A stretch of DNA of 64,000 nt from Bartonella tamiae Th239 (GTDB lineage Bacteria > Pseudomonadota > Alphaproteobacteria > Rhizobiales > Rhizobiaceae), in assembly GCF_000278275.1 (NCBI RefSeq), contig NZ_JH725147.1:1619063-1683062 (forward strand), given 5' to 3'. The notes below the pieces were generated by a model that did not search any database, was not told the DNA's origin, and was given only the letters and a program-made list of their open reading frames with translations. Both the position numbers and the translations under genes were made by a program. Shown piece after piece: positions 19,475-27,782 of this stretch. Numbering within the stretch: the first letter of the stretch is position 1; every line of letters starts with the position of its first letter.

Positions 19475-19920
19475 TCAGCAGTCATTGGATGACATCATCA
19501 ATAAAACCACTTTTTTTGCCCATATACCTGTTAAAATTGGAACCAAAATAGATGTTATAACAAGACATGTTACCACCAAAGAAAGAGCAGAAGCTGAAAC
19601 ATTATCTTCCAAACCTACATTATCATTTGCACCAGCATTATTAACCAAGCCATCTATTCTACCAAATTCTTTCGCCACATTAGCAACTGCATCAGCGCAT
19701 GATTTTGCATCACTCAAATCAAATTGATAAAAGAATAGCGCGCATCTCGTCTATTCAAATCTTTTATAAAGACATCATTTAAGGGTGAGCGTCCTATGAT
19801 CACAACCGTGGCCTTTTCATCGGCAAGATGTCGCGTTATTGCACCACCAATACCAGAACCGCCACACGTAACAATATAAACTTTGTCTTGTAAATTTAAC
19901 TCCACAATACGATTCCTCAA
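19475..19920 (-). pseudogene. broken SDR, probably L-fucose dehydrogenase remnant
   Basis: A short-chain dehydrogenase N-terminus begins at 19920. The nucleotide-binding motif has Cys at the first Gly position (TCGGSGIG, residues 18-25). The frame stops at 19714 and resumes one frame over (DLSDAKSCADAVANVAKEFG, then DGLVNNAGANDNVGLE), showing an indel near 19720. After GLE the frame turns into a hydrophobic tail unlike any SDR and ends at 19475, so the catalytic Ser/Tyr/Lys half is missing. Its place at the 3' end of the fuconate operon and the NNAGANDNVGLE phrase point to an L-fucose dehydrogenase. That enzyme would make L-fuconolactone. The gene is clearly non-functional. Confidence 0.8.
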
Positions 19921-19941
19921 AACCTAAACCATCTTCATAAA

Positions 19942-20769
19942 TTACAAATGATAAATCCGTTGAGGATTTATTTCTTCAACCATATATCTTTCATCAATAG
20001 TCCAGTTTTTTATCCAATAATTCCATAGCGATAACACTTTTTCATAGCTGGCTTTTGACGTTACAACGGGCCAATCTGAACCCCACAAAAGTCTTTTCAC
20101 TCCTACTGTTTCATAAAGAATATCAATGTGACGTTGAAAAGTATTTGCATGAAAATTTCCTTTAACTTCAGTTATGAGACCTGAAACTTTCAGAAAAACA
20201 TGCTGTAAAGATTTTAATTCATTTATAAGCGTGCACCATTGGTCGAATGCACATTCATCTTCAAAAATTGGTTTTGCGAGATGATCTATCACAATATGCG
20301 CTTTATCATATCTTTTGCAAAACTCTATACATGCAGAAAGATCTTTTTGATGAATAAAAACTTCATAAACATAATTTTGCGATTTTATGAAAGGCAAAGC
20401 GCGATTGAAACCTTCATGCTCCAACAAATAAGCACTAGGATCAGATCCATCCTGAATAAGATGTCGAAAACCTTTGATAATCGGTCAATGAACAGACTGA
20501 TCTATTTGCGGTTCGATCGCAAAATTAAAATCAAACCAACCAATAACAGCAGCAATTTTTGGTTGATATTGTGCAAGTTGACACAAAAAAAGGGTTTCAT
20601 CCCATGTTGGTCATGCCTGCACAGCAATAACACGATCAACATGATGACTCATTTGTTGCCATAAATGTTCAGGCAACAAATCTTGTGCAAGAAAGGAAAA
20701 AAGATCATCCTTAATCCAAGGAAAATCTGATTGATTATATGACCAAAAATGAACATGACAATCAATCAT
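19942..20769 (-). pseudogene. amidohydrolase-family L-fuconolactonase with two in-frame TGA stops
   Basis: A 275-codon frame from ATG at 20769 to the stop at 19942 is intact in length and phase. It is interrupted by TGA at codon 53 (20613-20611) and codon 95 (20487-20485). Both sit where the family usually has Arg or a similar residue (VQA-stop-PTWDETL and VH-stop-PIIKGFRH), and both look like CGA-to-TGA transitions. Motifs of a TIM-barrel amidohydrolase remain: an HVHFW metal site at the start, VIDHLAKP, and LLWGSDWPVVT. Such enzymes hydrolyse L-fuconolactone to L-fuconate. A ribosome site, GGGGGAGATAAA, precedes the ATG. The lack of other damage suggests recent inactivation. A shorter C-terminal product from 20427 is unlikely to be active. 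Confidence 0.85.
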
Positions 20770-20807
20770 TTTATCTCCCCCTTTTTTATCTCCCCCTTAT
20801 AGTGTAT

Positions 20808-22085
20808 TTATGCGTGATGTTTATAGTCTTTCAAAGTTGATGGTTTCATTTCAATTGAGAAACCAGCATCCATTGGCGGCATATAGGCTGCATTACGTAC
20901 ATCACATGGGGTGACAAAATGCTCATGCAAATGATCAACATATTCTGTCACACGACCTTCTTTTGTTCCTGAAAAACAAAGATAATCTATCATTGCAAGA
21001 TGTTGTACATATTCACAAAGTCCAACACCACCTGCATGTGGACAAACAGCAAGATTATATTTAGCTGCCATCAATAAAACGGATAAAACTTCATTGACAC
21101 CACCCAAACGACATGCATCAATTTGCACAATATCAATTGCTTCACGCATCATAAATTGTTTAAAAATAATTCTATTTTGACACATTTCCCCTGTAGCAAC
21201 TTTAACAGGTGCAACACCAAACCGTATAGCTCTATGGGCTTCAACATCATCAGGACTGGTTGGTTCTTCAATAAACCACGGTTTTGCAAATGAGAGTTCT
21301 TTAACCCAAGATATAGCTTGATCACGTTCCCAGATTTGATTGGCATCAATCATCAATTGACGCTCATCACCAATAATATCACGAGCGATTTTTACGCGTT
21401 TTTTATCCTCTTCTAAATCCCGTCCGACTTTTAATTTAACGTAATTAAATCCTTCATCGACGGCTTCTTGACAAAGACACGCTAATTTTTCATCACTATA
21501 ACCAAGCCAACCTGCTGATGTTGTGTAACAAGGATATCCCTCCTGCATTAAAATATTTACGCGTTTTTCTTTATTTTTTGCGCGCTCTTTTAACAAAGTA
21601 AGAGCTTCTTCTTTTGTAATGCAATCCGTGAGATAACGAAAATCAATGCAATTGACCAATTCTTCCGGTGTCATATCAGCAACAAATTTCCAAACAGGTT
21701 TACCAACATTTTTTGCACACAAATCCCAAAGTGCATTTACCACTGCGCCTGTCGCCAAATGAATAGCTCCTTTATCTGGACCAATCCAACGTAATTGACT
21801 GTCAGATGTCAAATAACGCCAAGTATCAGCAGGATTTTTCATCATTTTTTCAAGATCAAGCCCAATCACAAGATGACGCATAGCTTCAATAGCGGCACAG
21901 CAAATTTCATTGCCACGGCCAATTGTAAAGGTTAAGCCATGTCCCGATAAATTCTCTTTGTCTGTTTTTAAAATTACATAGGCAGCTGAATAATCTGGAT
22001 CAGGATTCATCGCATCCGAACCATCCAACTCCTGAGAAGTTGGAAATCGAATATCTAATACATCCATATCAATAATCTTAGTCAT
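20808..22085 (-). CDS. fucD: L-fuconate dehydratase (enolase superfamily)
   Basis: This enzyme dehydrates L-fuconate to 2-keto-3-deoxy-L-fuconate in the cytoplasm using Mg2+. I start it at ATG 22085 (MTKIIDMDVLDIRFPT), 5 bases after GGGAGA, giving 425 residues; an upstream in-frame ATG at 22109 is less likely. All mandelate-racemase-type active-site residues are visible: Lys217 and Lys219 (KLK), metal ligands Asp247, Glu273 and Glu300, and the Asp323/His350 dyad. The spacing agrees with the Xanthomonas FucD I recall to within one residue. It is intact, unlike the two genes downstream. It is the fourth gene of a minus-strand operon. Confidence 0.92.
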   Translation of the reverse strand: MTKIIDMDVLDIRFPTSQELDGSDAMNPDPDYSAAYVILKTDKENLSGHGLTFTIGRGNEICCAAIEAMRHLVIGLDLEKMMKNPADTWRYLTSDSQLRWIGPDKGAIHLATGAVVNALWDLCAKNVGKPVWKFVADMTPEELVNCIDFRYLTDCITKEEALTLLKERAKNKEKRVNILMQEGYPCYTTSAGWLGYSDEKLACLCQEAVDEGFNYVKLKVGRDLEEDKKRVKIARDIIGDERQLMIDANQIWERDQAISWVKELSFAKPWFIEEPTSPDDVEAHRAIRFGVAPVKVATGEMCQNRIIFKQFMMREAIDIVQIDACRLGGVNEVLSVLLMAAKYNLAVCPHAGGVGLCEYVQHLAMIDYLCFSGTKEGRVTEYVDHLHEHFVTPCDVRNAAYMPPMDAGFSIEMKPSTLKDYKHHA

Positions 22086-22152
22086 TATATTCTCCCTTAT
22101 TTCTTTCATTAGTTTTTAAAATTTTTAATGTTCCGTTATCATTTCATTGACA

Positions 22153-23439
22153 TTAATTGTGAGATTTTTTGGAAAAACCAAAAATCATTGCCGCACAAAT
22201 TAATGAGAAAATTGTAAGTGTAATTAATCCAGCTGTTTCATTTTGAAAAAAATTTTCTGTTTCTGCACGAATAATGGGGGCAAAAAAGCTACCAACTGCA
22301 CCAATCATTGTACAAAATCCAATCCCAGCTGCAAGCGCAGCCCCTGACAAAACCTGAGGTGGAAAAGTCCAAAAAATAGGCTGAACAGCAATAAAACCAA
22401 CAGCTGCGACAGATAAACCAATGAGCGCAATAAAAGCAGGCGCAAAAGCCGAAACCGTCAATCCAATCGCTGCCAAAACAACAATGAATGTTGAAACAGA
22501 TATACGTCTTGATGGTAGTTTATCTGTGAAACGGGGAATATAATAAACCCCAAAAAAAGCAGCAATATAGGGTATAGCAGCAACAAGTGAAGCTTTAAAA
22601 CCAAGAGTTGTTCCCATTAATGTTGCAACTTGTGAAGGTAAGAAAAAAATCATACCGTAAACACCAATTTGCAAGAAACCATATATCAATGCTAAATGCC
22701 AAACCGCTGGACTTTTAATCGCATCTGAAACTTTACTTATCTGCTGTTTTTTGTTTTCTTGATTAATCTGTCCAGACAGCACTTTTCTTTCTTCATGTGT
22801 AAGAAAGCGCGCTGTTGCTGGTTTATCATCAAGATAAAAAAAACAAAATATTCCAATAAATGCTGCAGGTAATCCTTCAAGAAAAAACATCCATGTCCAA
22901 CCAGCATGACCTAAAAATCCATGAAGTTCTAATAAAGCACCTGAAATAGGAGAGCCAAGTGCTAAGGCAAATGGTACAGCAAGGACAAAAGCACCCACAA
23001 CAGATCCACGCACTTTATCTGGAAAAAATATCGATGCCATCAGAAGAATTCCTGGATAAAAACCAGCTTCTGCAAGACCAAGTAAAAAACGCAAAACAAT
23101 AAATTGGAATTCGCTTGTTATAAAACCAGTCAATGCTGATAAGACACCCCAAACAGCAGTCGTCAAGCTGATCCAGATCCGCGCTCCAATCTTGTTGAGA
23201 ATAAGATTGGCAGGAACTCCAAATAATGCATAAGCTGCAAAGAATATACCCGCTCCAAGCGCATAAGCACTATTGGAAAGATGAATATCAGATTGCATCG
23301 CATCTTTGGCAAATCCAATATTAACACGGTCAATAAATGCAACAAAATAAAGAATAAAGAGAAGCGGCATAAGCCGCAGCCATGTTTTGCTAACAGCTTG
23401 ATTTAGCAACGGGTTTTCATAAGCCGTCGTCGTTTTCAT
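22153..23439 (-). CDS. MFS transporter, anion:cation symporter type (probable fuconate/sugar-acid uptake)
   Basis: This 428-residue inner-membrane protein has about 12 helices and the MFS signature between helices 2 and 3. The opening FILYFVAFIDRVNIGFAKD pattern is typical of the ACS family, which imports hexuronates, tartrate, phthalate and related organic acids with protons. A hydrophilic loop splits the two six-helix halves near residues 205-235. It lies between fucD and the FAH hydrolase gene, so a sugar acid such as L-fuconate is the likely substrate; this is inferred from context. ATG at 23439 is preceded by GGGAGGAGAT, a strong ribosome site. Confidence 0.88.
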   Translation of the reverse strand: MKTTTAYENPLLNQAVSKTWLRLMPLLFILYFVAFIDRVNIGFAKDAMQSDIHLSNSAYALGAGIFFAAYALFGVPANLILNKIGARIWISLTTAVWGVLSALTGFITSEFQFIVLRFLLGLAEAGFYPGILLMASIFFPDKVRGSVVGAFVLAVPFALALGSPISGALLELHGFLGHAGWTWMFFLEGLPAAFIGIFCFFYLDDKPATARFLTHEERKVLSGQINQENKKQQISKVSDAIKSPAVWHLALIYGFLQIGVYGMIFFLPSQVATLMGTTLGFKASLVAAIPYIAAFFGVYYIPRFTDKLPSRRISVSTFIVVLAAIGLTVSAFAPAFIALIGLSVAAVGFIAVQPIFWTFPPQVLSGAALAAGIGFCTMIGAVGSFFAPIIRAETENFFQNETAGLITLTIFSLICAAMIFGFSKKSHN

Positions 23440-23512
23440 ACGATCTCCTCCCTAATTATCAATTTTATCTGCCACATTCCCACATGTGACAGTGTCTTAA
23501 ATTTTTTATATT

Positions 23513-24355
23513 TTAATCCGCAGATACCACTTTTTGTGTTTGAAAACCTAAACCGTCAATCCCAAGTTTCATGGTTTGCCCCGCTTTCAAATAAACAGGT
23601 GGTTTTTGACCAAGACCAACACCTGGAGGCGTTCCTGTTGAAATAACATCACCAGGCTGCAAACTCATAAAACGACTTAGATAACTGACAATCGTTTGGA
23701 CAGAAAAAATCATTTTATTAGTGTTACCATCTTGATAACGTTTCCCATCAACCTCTAACCAAATATGAAGATTTTGTGGATTAATAATCTCGTCTTTTGT
23801 AACAAGCCAAGGACCTATGGGACCAAAAGTATCACAGCCTTTACCTTTATCCCACGTACCGCCGCGTTCTAATTGATACTCACGCTCAGAAACGTCATTT
23901 ATAACACAATAACCTGCAACATGATCAAGAGCATTGGCTTCATCAATGTAACGCCCTCCTCTTCCAATGACGACACCAAGTTCAACTTCCCAATCGGTTT
24001 TTGTAGAACCACGTGGTATCTCCACATCATCATTAGGCCCTATAATTGCACTCGTCCATTTATTAAAAATAACTGGTTCTTCAGGAATAGCCGCATTCGT
24101 TTCAGCTGCATGATCAGAGTAGTTCAATCCAATACAGATAAATTTACCAATATTTGCAACACATGCACCGATACGGACATTGTCTTCAACCATTGGCAAA
24201 GTTGAAATATCAATTTCACGAATTTTATGAAGCTCATTGGCCAGCATATGACCATCAATATCTTTAACGATTGAAGAAAGATCACGAATTATGCCATGAT
24301 TATCCACAATAGCTGGCTTTTCATGTCCTTTGTTACCGTAGCGCATCAATTTCAT
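23513..24355 (-). CDS. fumarylacetoacetate hydrolase family protein, probable 2,4-diketo-3-deoxy-L-fuconate hydrolase
   Basis: This 280-residue FAH-family enzyme has the conserved core: ICIGLNYSDHAAET, the metal-binding DWEVELGVVIG, and the C-terminal GDVISTGTPPGVGLG loop. In the non-phosphorylated L-fucose and L-rhamnose pathways a member of this family splits the diketo-deoxy acid into pyruvate and L-lactate. The clustered dehydratase and SDR genes support that role here. The family also includes ureidoglycolate lyase-like and catechol-pathway hydrolases, so the reaction rests on context. It lies 18 bases after the SDR stop, in the same operon, with GGGAGA before its ATG. Confidence 0.85.
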   Translation of the reverse strand: MKLMRYGNKGHEKPAIVDNHGIIRDLSSIVKDIDGHMLANELHKIREIDISTLPMVEDNVRIGACVANIGKFICIGLNYSDHAAETNAAIPEEPVIFNKWTSAIIGPNDDVEIPRGSTKTDWEVELGVVIGRGGRYIDEANALDHVAGYCVINDVSEREYQLERGGTWDKGKGCDTFGPIGPWLVTKDEIINPQNLHIWLEVDGKRYQDGNTNKMIFSVQTIVSYLSRFMSLQPGDVISTGTPPGVGLGQKPPVYLKAGQTMKLGIDGLGFQTQKVVSAD

Positions 24356-24373
24356 AGTATTTCTCCCGAATTA

Positions 24374-25126
24374 TTAATTGGTCCAACCACCGTCAATCAT
24401 ATTGATTGTTCCAGTCGTAAATGCTGATTCATCACTGGCAAGATAAACTGCCAAAGCTGCAATTTCATCAACGTTGCCGATACGCCCCATAGGTTGACGC
24501 GCAACAAATTGCTCATACACTTCTTTTTCTGATCTATTTTCCTCTTTGGCTTGAACGGATATACGTTGACGCAATGAGGGTGAATCAACTGTTCCTGGAC
24601 AAATGGCATTACATCTTATGCCTTTTTTGACATAATCCGCTGCAACAGCACGCGTAATACCAAGCACGGCGGCTTTTGTTGCACTATAGGAAAAGCGATT
24701 AGGAACACCTTTTATACTAGAAGCCGCAGAAGACATATTAATAATTGAACCGCCACTATTTTTTAACATCAAAGGCAAAAAACCTTTAATCAAATGATAC
24801 ATAGGATCAACATTTATGGCAAAAGCCCGTTTCCATTGCTCTTCATCACACTCTTCAATTGTGCCGGCAGGTACCCATCCTGCACAATTGAACAAAACAT
24901 CAATTACACCTATTTTTTCTATAAATGACGTAATCGCTCCAACATCAGTCACGTCGAGCTTTGATGTTTCAATGGACGGATTTTCTCGGCGTAAACTTGC
25001 CAAATGTTCTTCATTAATGTCAGTAGCGATAACTTGCGCGCCTTCGGCTGCAAATTTCAACGCTGAAGCACGACCTATCCCTTGTGCTGCAGCTGTAATG
25101 ACACATCTTTTTTTATTGAGACGCAT
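24374..25126 (-). CDS. SDR, probable 2-keto-3-deoxy-L-fuconate dehydrogenase
   Basis: This 250-residue short-chain dehydrogenase is intact. It has an N-terminal nucleotide site with an Ala-rich variant motif (TAAAQGIG), Asp in ATDIN that favours NAD over NADP, the NCAG block, and the catalytic Ser in MSSAAS with Tyr-x-x-x-Lys (YSATK). It ends in DGGWTN. It resembles the DHRS6-like SDRs that oxidise 2-keto-3-deoxy-L-fuconate to the 2,4-diketo acid. As the first gene of the minus-strand operon it is divergent from the GntR-type regulator, with palindromic operators between. AGGAGG precedes the ATG. Confidence 0.88.
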   Translation of the reverse strand: MRLNKKRCVITAAAQGIGRASALKFAAEGAQVIATDINEEHLASLRRENPSIETSKLDVTDVGAITSFIEKIGVIDVLFNCAGWVPAGTIEECDEEQWKRAFAINVDPMYHLIKGFLPLMLKNSGGSIINMSSAASSIKGVPNRFSYSATKAAVLGITRAVAADYVKKGIRCNAICPGTVDSPSLRQRISVQAKEENRSEKEVYEQFVARQPMGRIGNVDEIAALAVYLASDESAFTTGTINMIDGGWTN

Positions 25127-25163
25127 CTTTCCTCCTATTATGACTTCATTGTCATTTTTCCAT

Positions 25164-25178
25164 ATTGGTTAGACCAAT
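25164..25178. promoter_or_regulatory. perfect palindrome, probable operator of the FadR-type regulator
   Basis: ATTGGT-TAG-ACCAAT is a perfect 6+3+6 palindrome containing TGGTnnnACCA, the form expected for FadR-subfamily GntR operators. A second one, AACAAT-GAA-ATTGTT, lies at 25198-25212. Both lie between the divergent SDR operon and the regulator gene. Confidence 0.65.
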
Positions 25179-25247
25179 TTTTTCTGCCATACCAGTTAAC
25201 AATGAAATTGTTTGTTTGGCAAGAACGTTTTTAAAGAAAGATTTTTT

Positions 25248-25964
25248 ATGAATACAGCCAGATTATACCAAAATATTGTACGCGCCATAAAAGAAGATAT
25301 TAAAAAGGGGCTTTATAAACTCGGCGAAAAGCTCCCTTCAGAACGAGAGTTGGCTGAAATTTTTAATGTTAGCCGCACATCCATAAGAGAAGCCATTATT
25401 GCTTTGGAAGTTTCGCAAATCGTACAAGTAAAGGTTGGCAGCGGTGTTTATATCTCTAGAACCAAAATGACGCATGAAACCCATTTAGCACCAAAAATTC
25501 ATCCACTATTAGAGCCATATTTAAAAGATCATAAAGAAATAACACCTTTTGAGCTTTTAGAAGCTCGTCTAAATCTTGAACCCTTCCTTGCACAAAAAGC
25601 CGCACAAAATCGAACAGAAGAACAGATACAAAAGATTAAGGAAGCTTATCTCATGAATGTCGCAGATAATCTTGAACAATCAACAGATCATATAGGTGAT
25701 CGACTTTTTCATATTCGAATAGCCGAAGCTGCTCAAAATGCAGCCTATGTTTTTTTTCTAAAATATCTTTTAGGACAACAATACACTGAAATTTTTGGTG
25801 GGTTGCAGAAACTTTATACACCACAGGATATGCCTTTACGTTCACAATTAGAACACTATGAAATTCTTTTGGCTATTCAACAACGTAACTCACAATGCGC
25901 TTATGATGCAATGAAAAAACACATCCAAAATGTTATTAATATTTTTTCAAGAGGAATAGATTAA
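25248..25964 (+). CDS. GntR-family transcriptional regulator, FadR subfamily
   Basis: This probable regulator controls the divergent fuconate operon. The N-terminal winged helix (about 1-75) has the GntR pattern EKLPSERELAEIFNVSRTSIREAI. The C-terminal helical FCD domain (about 90-225) has conserved acidic and His residues (LEARLNLEP, HIRIAEAA) that usually bind a metal and an organic-acid effector. I choose ATG at 25248 (MNTARLYQN), which follows AAAGAAAG; an upstream in-frame start would read through the putative operator. The effector is likely a fuconate-pathway intermediate, by context only. The length of 238 residues is typical. Confidence 0.88.
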   Translation: MNTARLYQNIVRAIKEDIKKGLYKLGEKLPSERELAEIFNVSRTSIREAIIALEVSQIVQVKVGSGVYISRTKMTHETHLAPKIHPLLEPYLKDHKEITPFELLEARLNLEPFLAQKAAQNRTEEQIQKIKEAYLMNVADNLEQSTDHIGDRLFHIRIAEAAQNAAYVFFLKYLLGQQYTEIFGGLQKLYTPQDMPLRSQLEHYEILLAIQQRNSQCAYDAMKKHIQNVINIFSRGID

Positions 25965-26015
25965 ACTATTATTATAAAAAAATAAGAAGATAAAAATCGT
26001 TAAAGTTTATTTTTT

Positions 26016-26369
26016 TCATAAATATCCAATGTTTCTGAGTTTTTTCCCCCATGAAAATAAAAACTCAATAGGCCCGCTAAACCTCAAGCCAAGTGGCGTT
26101 AAAGCATATTCAACGTTTGGCGGCACAACAGTATAGACATGACGGCTAATGAGACCATAGGACTCCGTCTCACGCAATGTTTGCACAAACATTTTTTTTG
26201 AAATTCCAGGAATAGCACGCTGTAATTCACCCGTGCGGCATTTACCTTCAGGCCAATGGTAAAGAATATGCAGAACGATGCTTGTCCGTTTGCTTGAAAA
26301 AATTTCCATTACACGTCGTGCAGGACAATTTTCTTCAAAAACAAAGCGACCATCAATAAATTTAGTCAT
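26016..26369 (-). CDS. HxlR-family transcriptional regulator
   Basis: This 117-residue protein is a compact winged-helix factor of the HxlR/DUF24 type. It has the conserved CPARRVMEIFSSKRTSIVLHIL opening with a single N-terminal Cys (many HxlR members sense electrophiles or oxidants through that Cys), the GELQRAIPGISKKMFVQTLRE recognition region, and the wing VEYALTPLG. It is divergent from an MFS efflux-type gene, the usual arrangement for a local repressor or activator. An AGGTAA/TTACCT inverted repeat lies next to its start. Confidence 0.88.
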   Translation of the reverse strand: MTKFIDGRFVFEENCPARRVMEIFSSKRTSIVLHILYHWPEGKCRTGELQRAIPGISKKMFVQTLRETESYGLISRHVYTVVPPNVEYALTPLGLRFSGPIEFLFSWGKKLRNIGYL

Positions 26370-26396
26370 AGGTAACCTTTTAGTGTCTATTTACCT
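26370..26396. promoter_or_regulatory. inverted repeat between HxlR regulator and MFS gene
   Basis: AGGTAA (26370-26375) and TTACCT (26391-26396) form a 6-bp inverted repeat with a 15-base spacer in the divergent promoter region. A further ACCT lies at about 26404. This is a candidate HxlR binding site, judged by position and symmetry only. Confidence 0.4.
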
Positions 26397-26467
26397 AAAA
26401 AGTACCTTCTAGCATATTCTTCTCTATCGTACTAGATTTTACCCATATATCAAAGAAAGGAAACATC

Positions 26468-27637
26468 ATGCCAAAAGCTTTATGGGCCTTAGCAATAGGC
26501 GCATTTGGAATCGGTACGACAGAGTTTATCATTGCTGGACTTTTGCCGGGAATTGCCAATGAGTTTAAAATTTCGGTATCAAGTGCTGGAAATATGGCGA
26601 CTACATACGCATTAGGGGTTTTTATTGGTGCCCCTTTACTCATGATTTTGGGTGCAAAAGTCGAAAAGAAAAAAATGCTCCTCATTGCAATGGGACTTTT
26701 TATTATCGGTAATTTTCTTACCACTTTTTCATTAAACTATCCTATGGCACTGGTTGGTCGGGCGGTTACAGCACTTTGTCACGGCGTCTTTTTTGGCATT
26801 GGCTCTATATTGGCTGCTGACATTGTTGCACCAAACAAGCGTACAAGTGCCATAGCCTTTATGTTTAGCGGACTTGCCGTTGCCAATCTAGTCGGCATAC
26901 CAGCAGGCACGTGGTTCAGTCATATGTGGAGTTGGCGTGCAACTTTTTTTGTGATCATGATAATTGGTGTAGTTTCTTTCATTACAACACTTATTCTGGT
27001 TCCAAAAACCAAAAATCATCAACCGCCCTCATTAAAAAAAGAATTATTTGCTTTTGCAGATATTCATGTCTTGCTTGCTATGGGAATAACTATTTTAGGA
27101 CCAGCAGCTTTTTTTACATCAATCACTTACATTGCCCCTATGGCATCCAATATTTCTGGTTTTTCAGAAAATGGTGTCACAGTCCTACTTTTACTTTTTG
27201 GTTTTGGTCTGTTCATAGGAAATTATATTGGTGGAAAACTTGCTGATAAAGCACTCATGCCTCTTCTTTATGCAACATTGATTGGACAGGCTGTTGTCTT
27301 GTTTATTTTCTATTTAGTTGTTGAAAGTCAAGTGGCGACGGCTCTTTGTGTTTTTCTTATGGCAGCTTTTGGTTTTGCAACTGTTTCACCAATACAACGT
27401 CTTGTTATGGATAATGCAACAGCAGCAGGTGCAGCAAATCTCGCATCGGCAGTCAATATTGGATTCTTTAATCTTGGCAATGCGCTTGGTGCATGGTTAG
27501 GTGGTCTTGTCATCGCAACAGGTTTTGGCTATGCCGCACCAAATTGGGCAGGAGGTTGTCTTTCAATCGGTGCTTTTATTCTTGCAGTTTTATCATCAAT
27601 TATATCGAAAAAGAAAAAAACAGAAAATTTGTCTTAA
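26468..27637 (+). CDS. MFS transporter, AraJ/Cmr-like efflux type
   Basis: This 389-residue inner-membrane protein has 12 predicted helices and the DHA1 opening GIGTTEFIIAGLLPGIA, as in AraJ, YdhP and chloramphenicol-efflux relatives. Such proteins export sugars or small drugs with proton exchange. It has AGAAAGGA before the ATG, follows the divergent HxlR gene and ends in a strong 15-bp terminator hairpin. A second AraJ-like gene lies at 33.9-35.2 kb in the window. The substrate is unknown. Confidence 0.87.
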   Translation: MPKALWALAIGAFGIGTTEFIIAGLLPGIANEFKISVSSAGNMATTYALGVFIGAPLLMILGAKVEKKKMLLIAMGLFIIGNFLTTFSLNYPMALVGRAVTALCHGVFFGIGSILAADIVAPNKRTSAIAFMFSGLAVANLVGIPAGTWFSHMWSWRATFFVIMIIGVVSFITTLILVPKTKNHQPPSLKKELFAFADIHVLLAMGITILGPAAFFTSITYIAPMASNISGFSENGVTVLLLLFGFGLFIGNYIGGKLADKALMPLLYATLIGQAVVLFIFYLVVESQVATALCVFLMAAFGFATVSPIQRLVMDNATAAGAANLASAVNIGFFNLGNALGAWLGGLVIATGFGYAAPNWAGGCLSIGAFILAVLSSIISKKKKTENLS

Positions 27638-27652
27638 AAGACATTTTTCGAA

Positions 27653-27687
27653 ATATTATGAGAGAATAAACAATTCTCTCATAATAT
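27653..27687 (+). terminator. 15-bp perfect terminator hairpin after MFS gene
   Basis: ATATTATGAGAGAAT (27653-27667) and its exact complement (27673-27687) enclose a 5-base loop, followed by CATATTTT. The symmetry means it can also serve the convergent DUF482 gene. Confidence 0.85.
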
Positions 27688-27782
27688 CATATTTTAGAAT
27701 TACACTTCATGAATTTCTGATTTTTTGAAAATTAGCATTATTTGAATGAAAACAAAAAACTTAATCATCAGTCATTTTTCAA

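Noticed and set aside
20505..20520. TTCGATC-type sequence resembling a tRNA T-loop
   Set aside because: It lies inside the lactonase pseudogene frame and no acceptor or anticodon stem can be drawn around it.
20485..20613. Possible reassignment of UGA to a sense codon because of two in-frame TGA in the lactonase
   Set aside because: TGA ends other genes in the window (cobO, with an overlapping start), and prfB carries the UGA-dependent frameshift cassette, so UGA is a stop here. The expected residues also look like Arg, not Trp.
20239..20664. Plus-strand frame of 141 codons across the lactonase pseudogene
   Set aside because: It is antisense to a clear pseudogene frame and its translation has no recognisable features.
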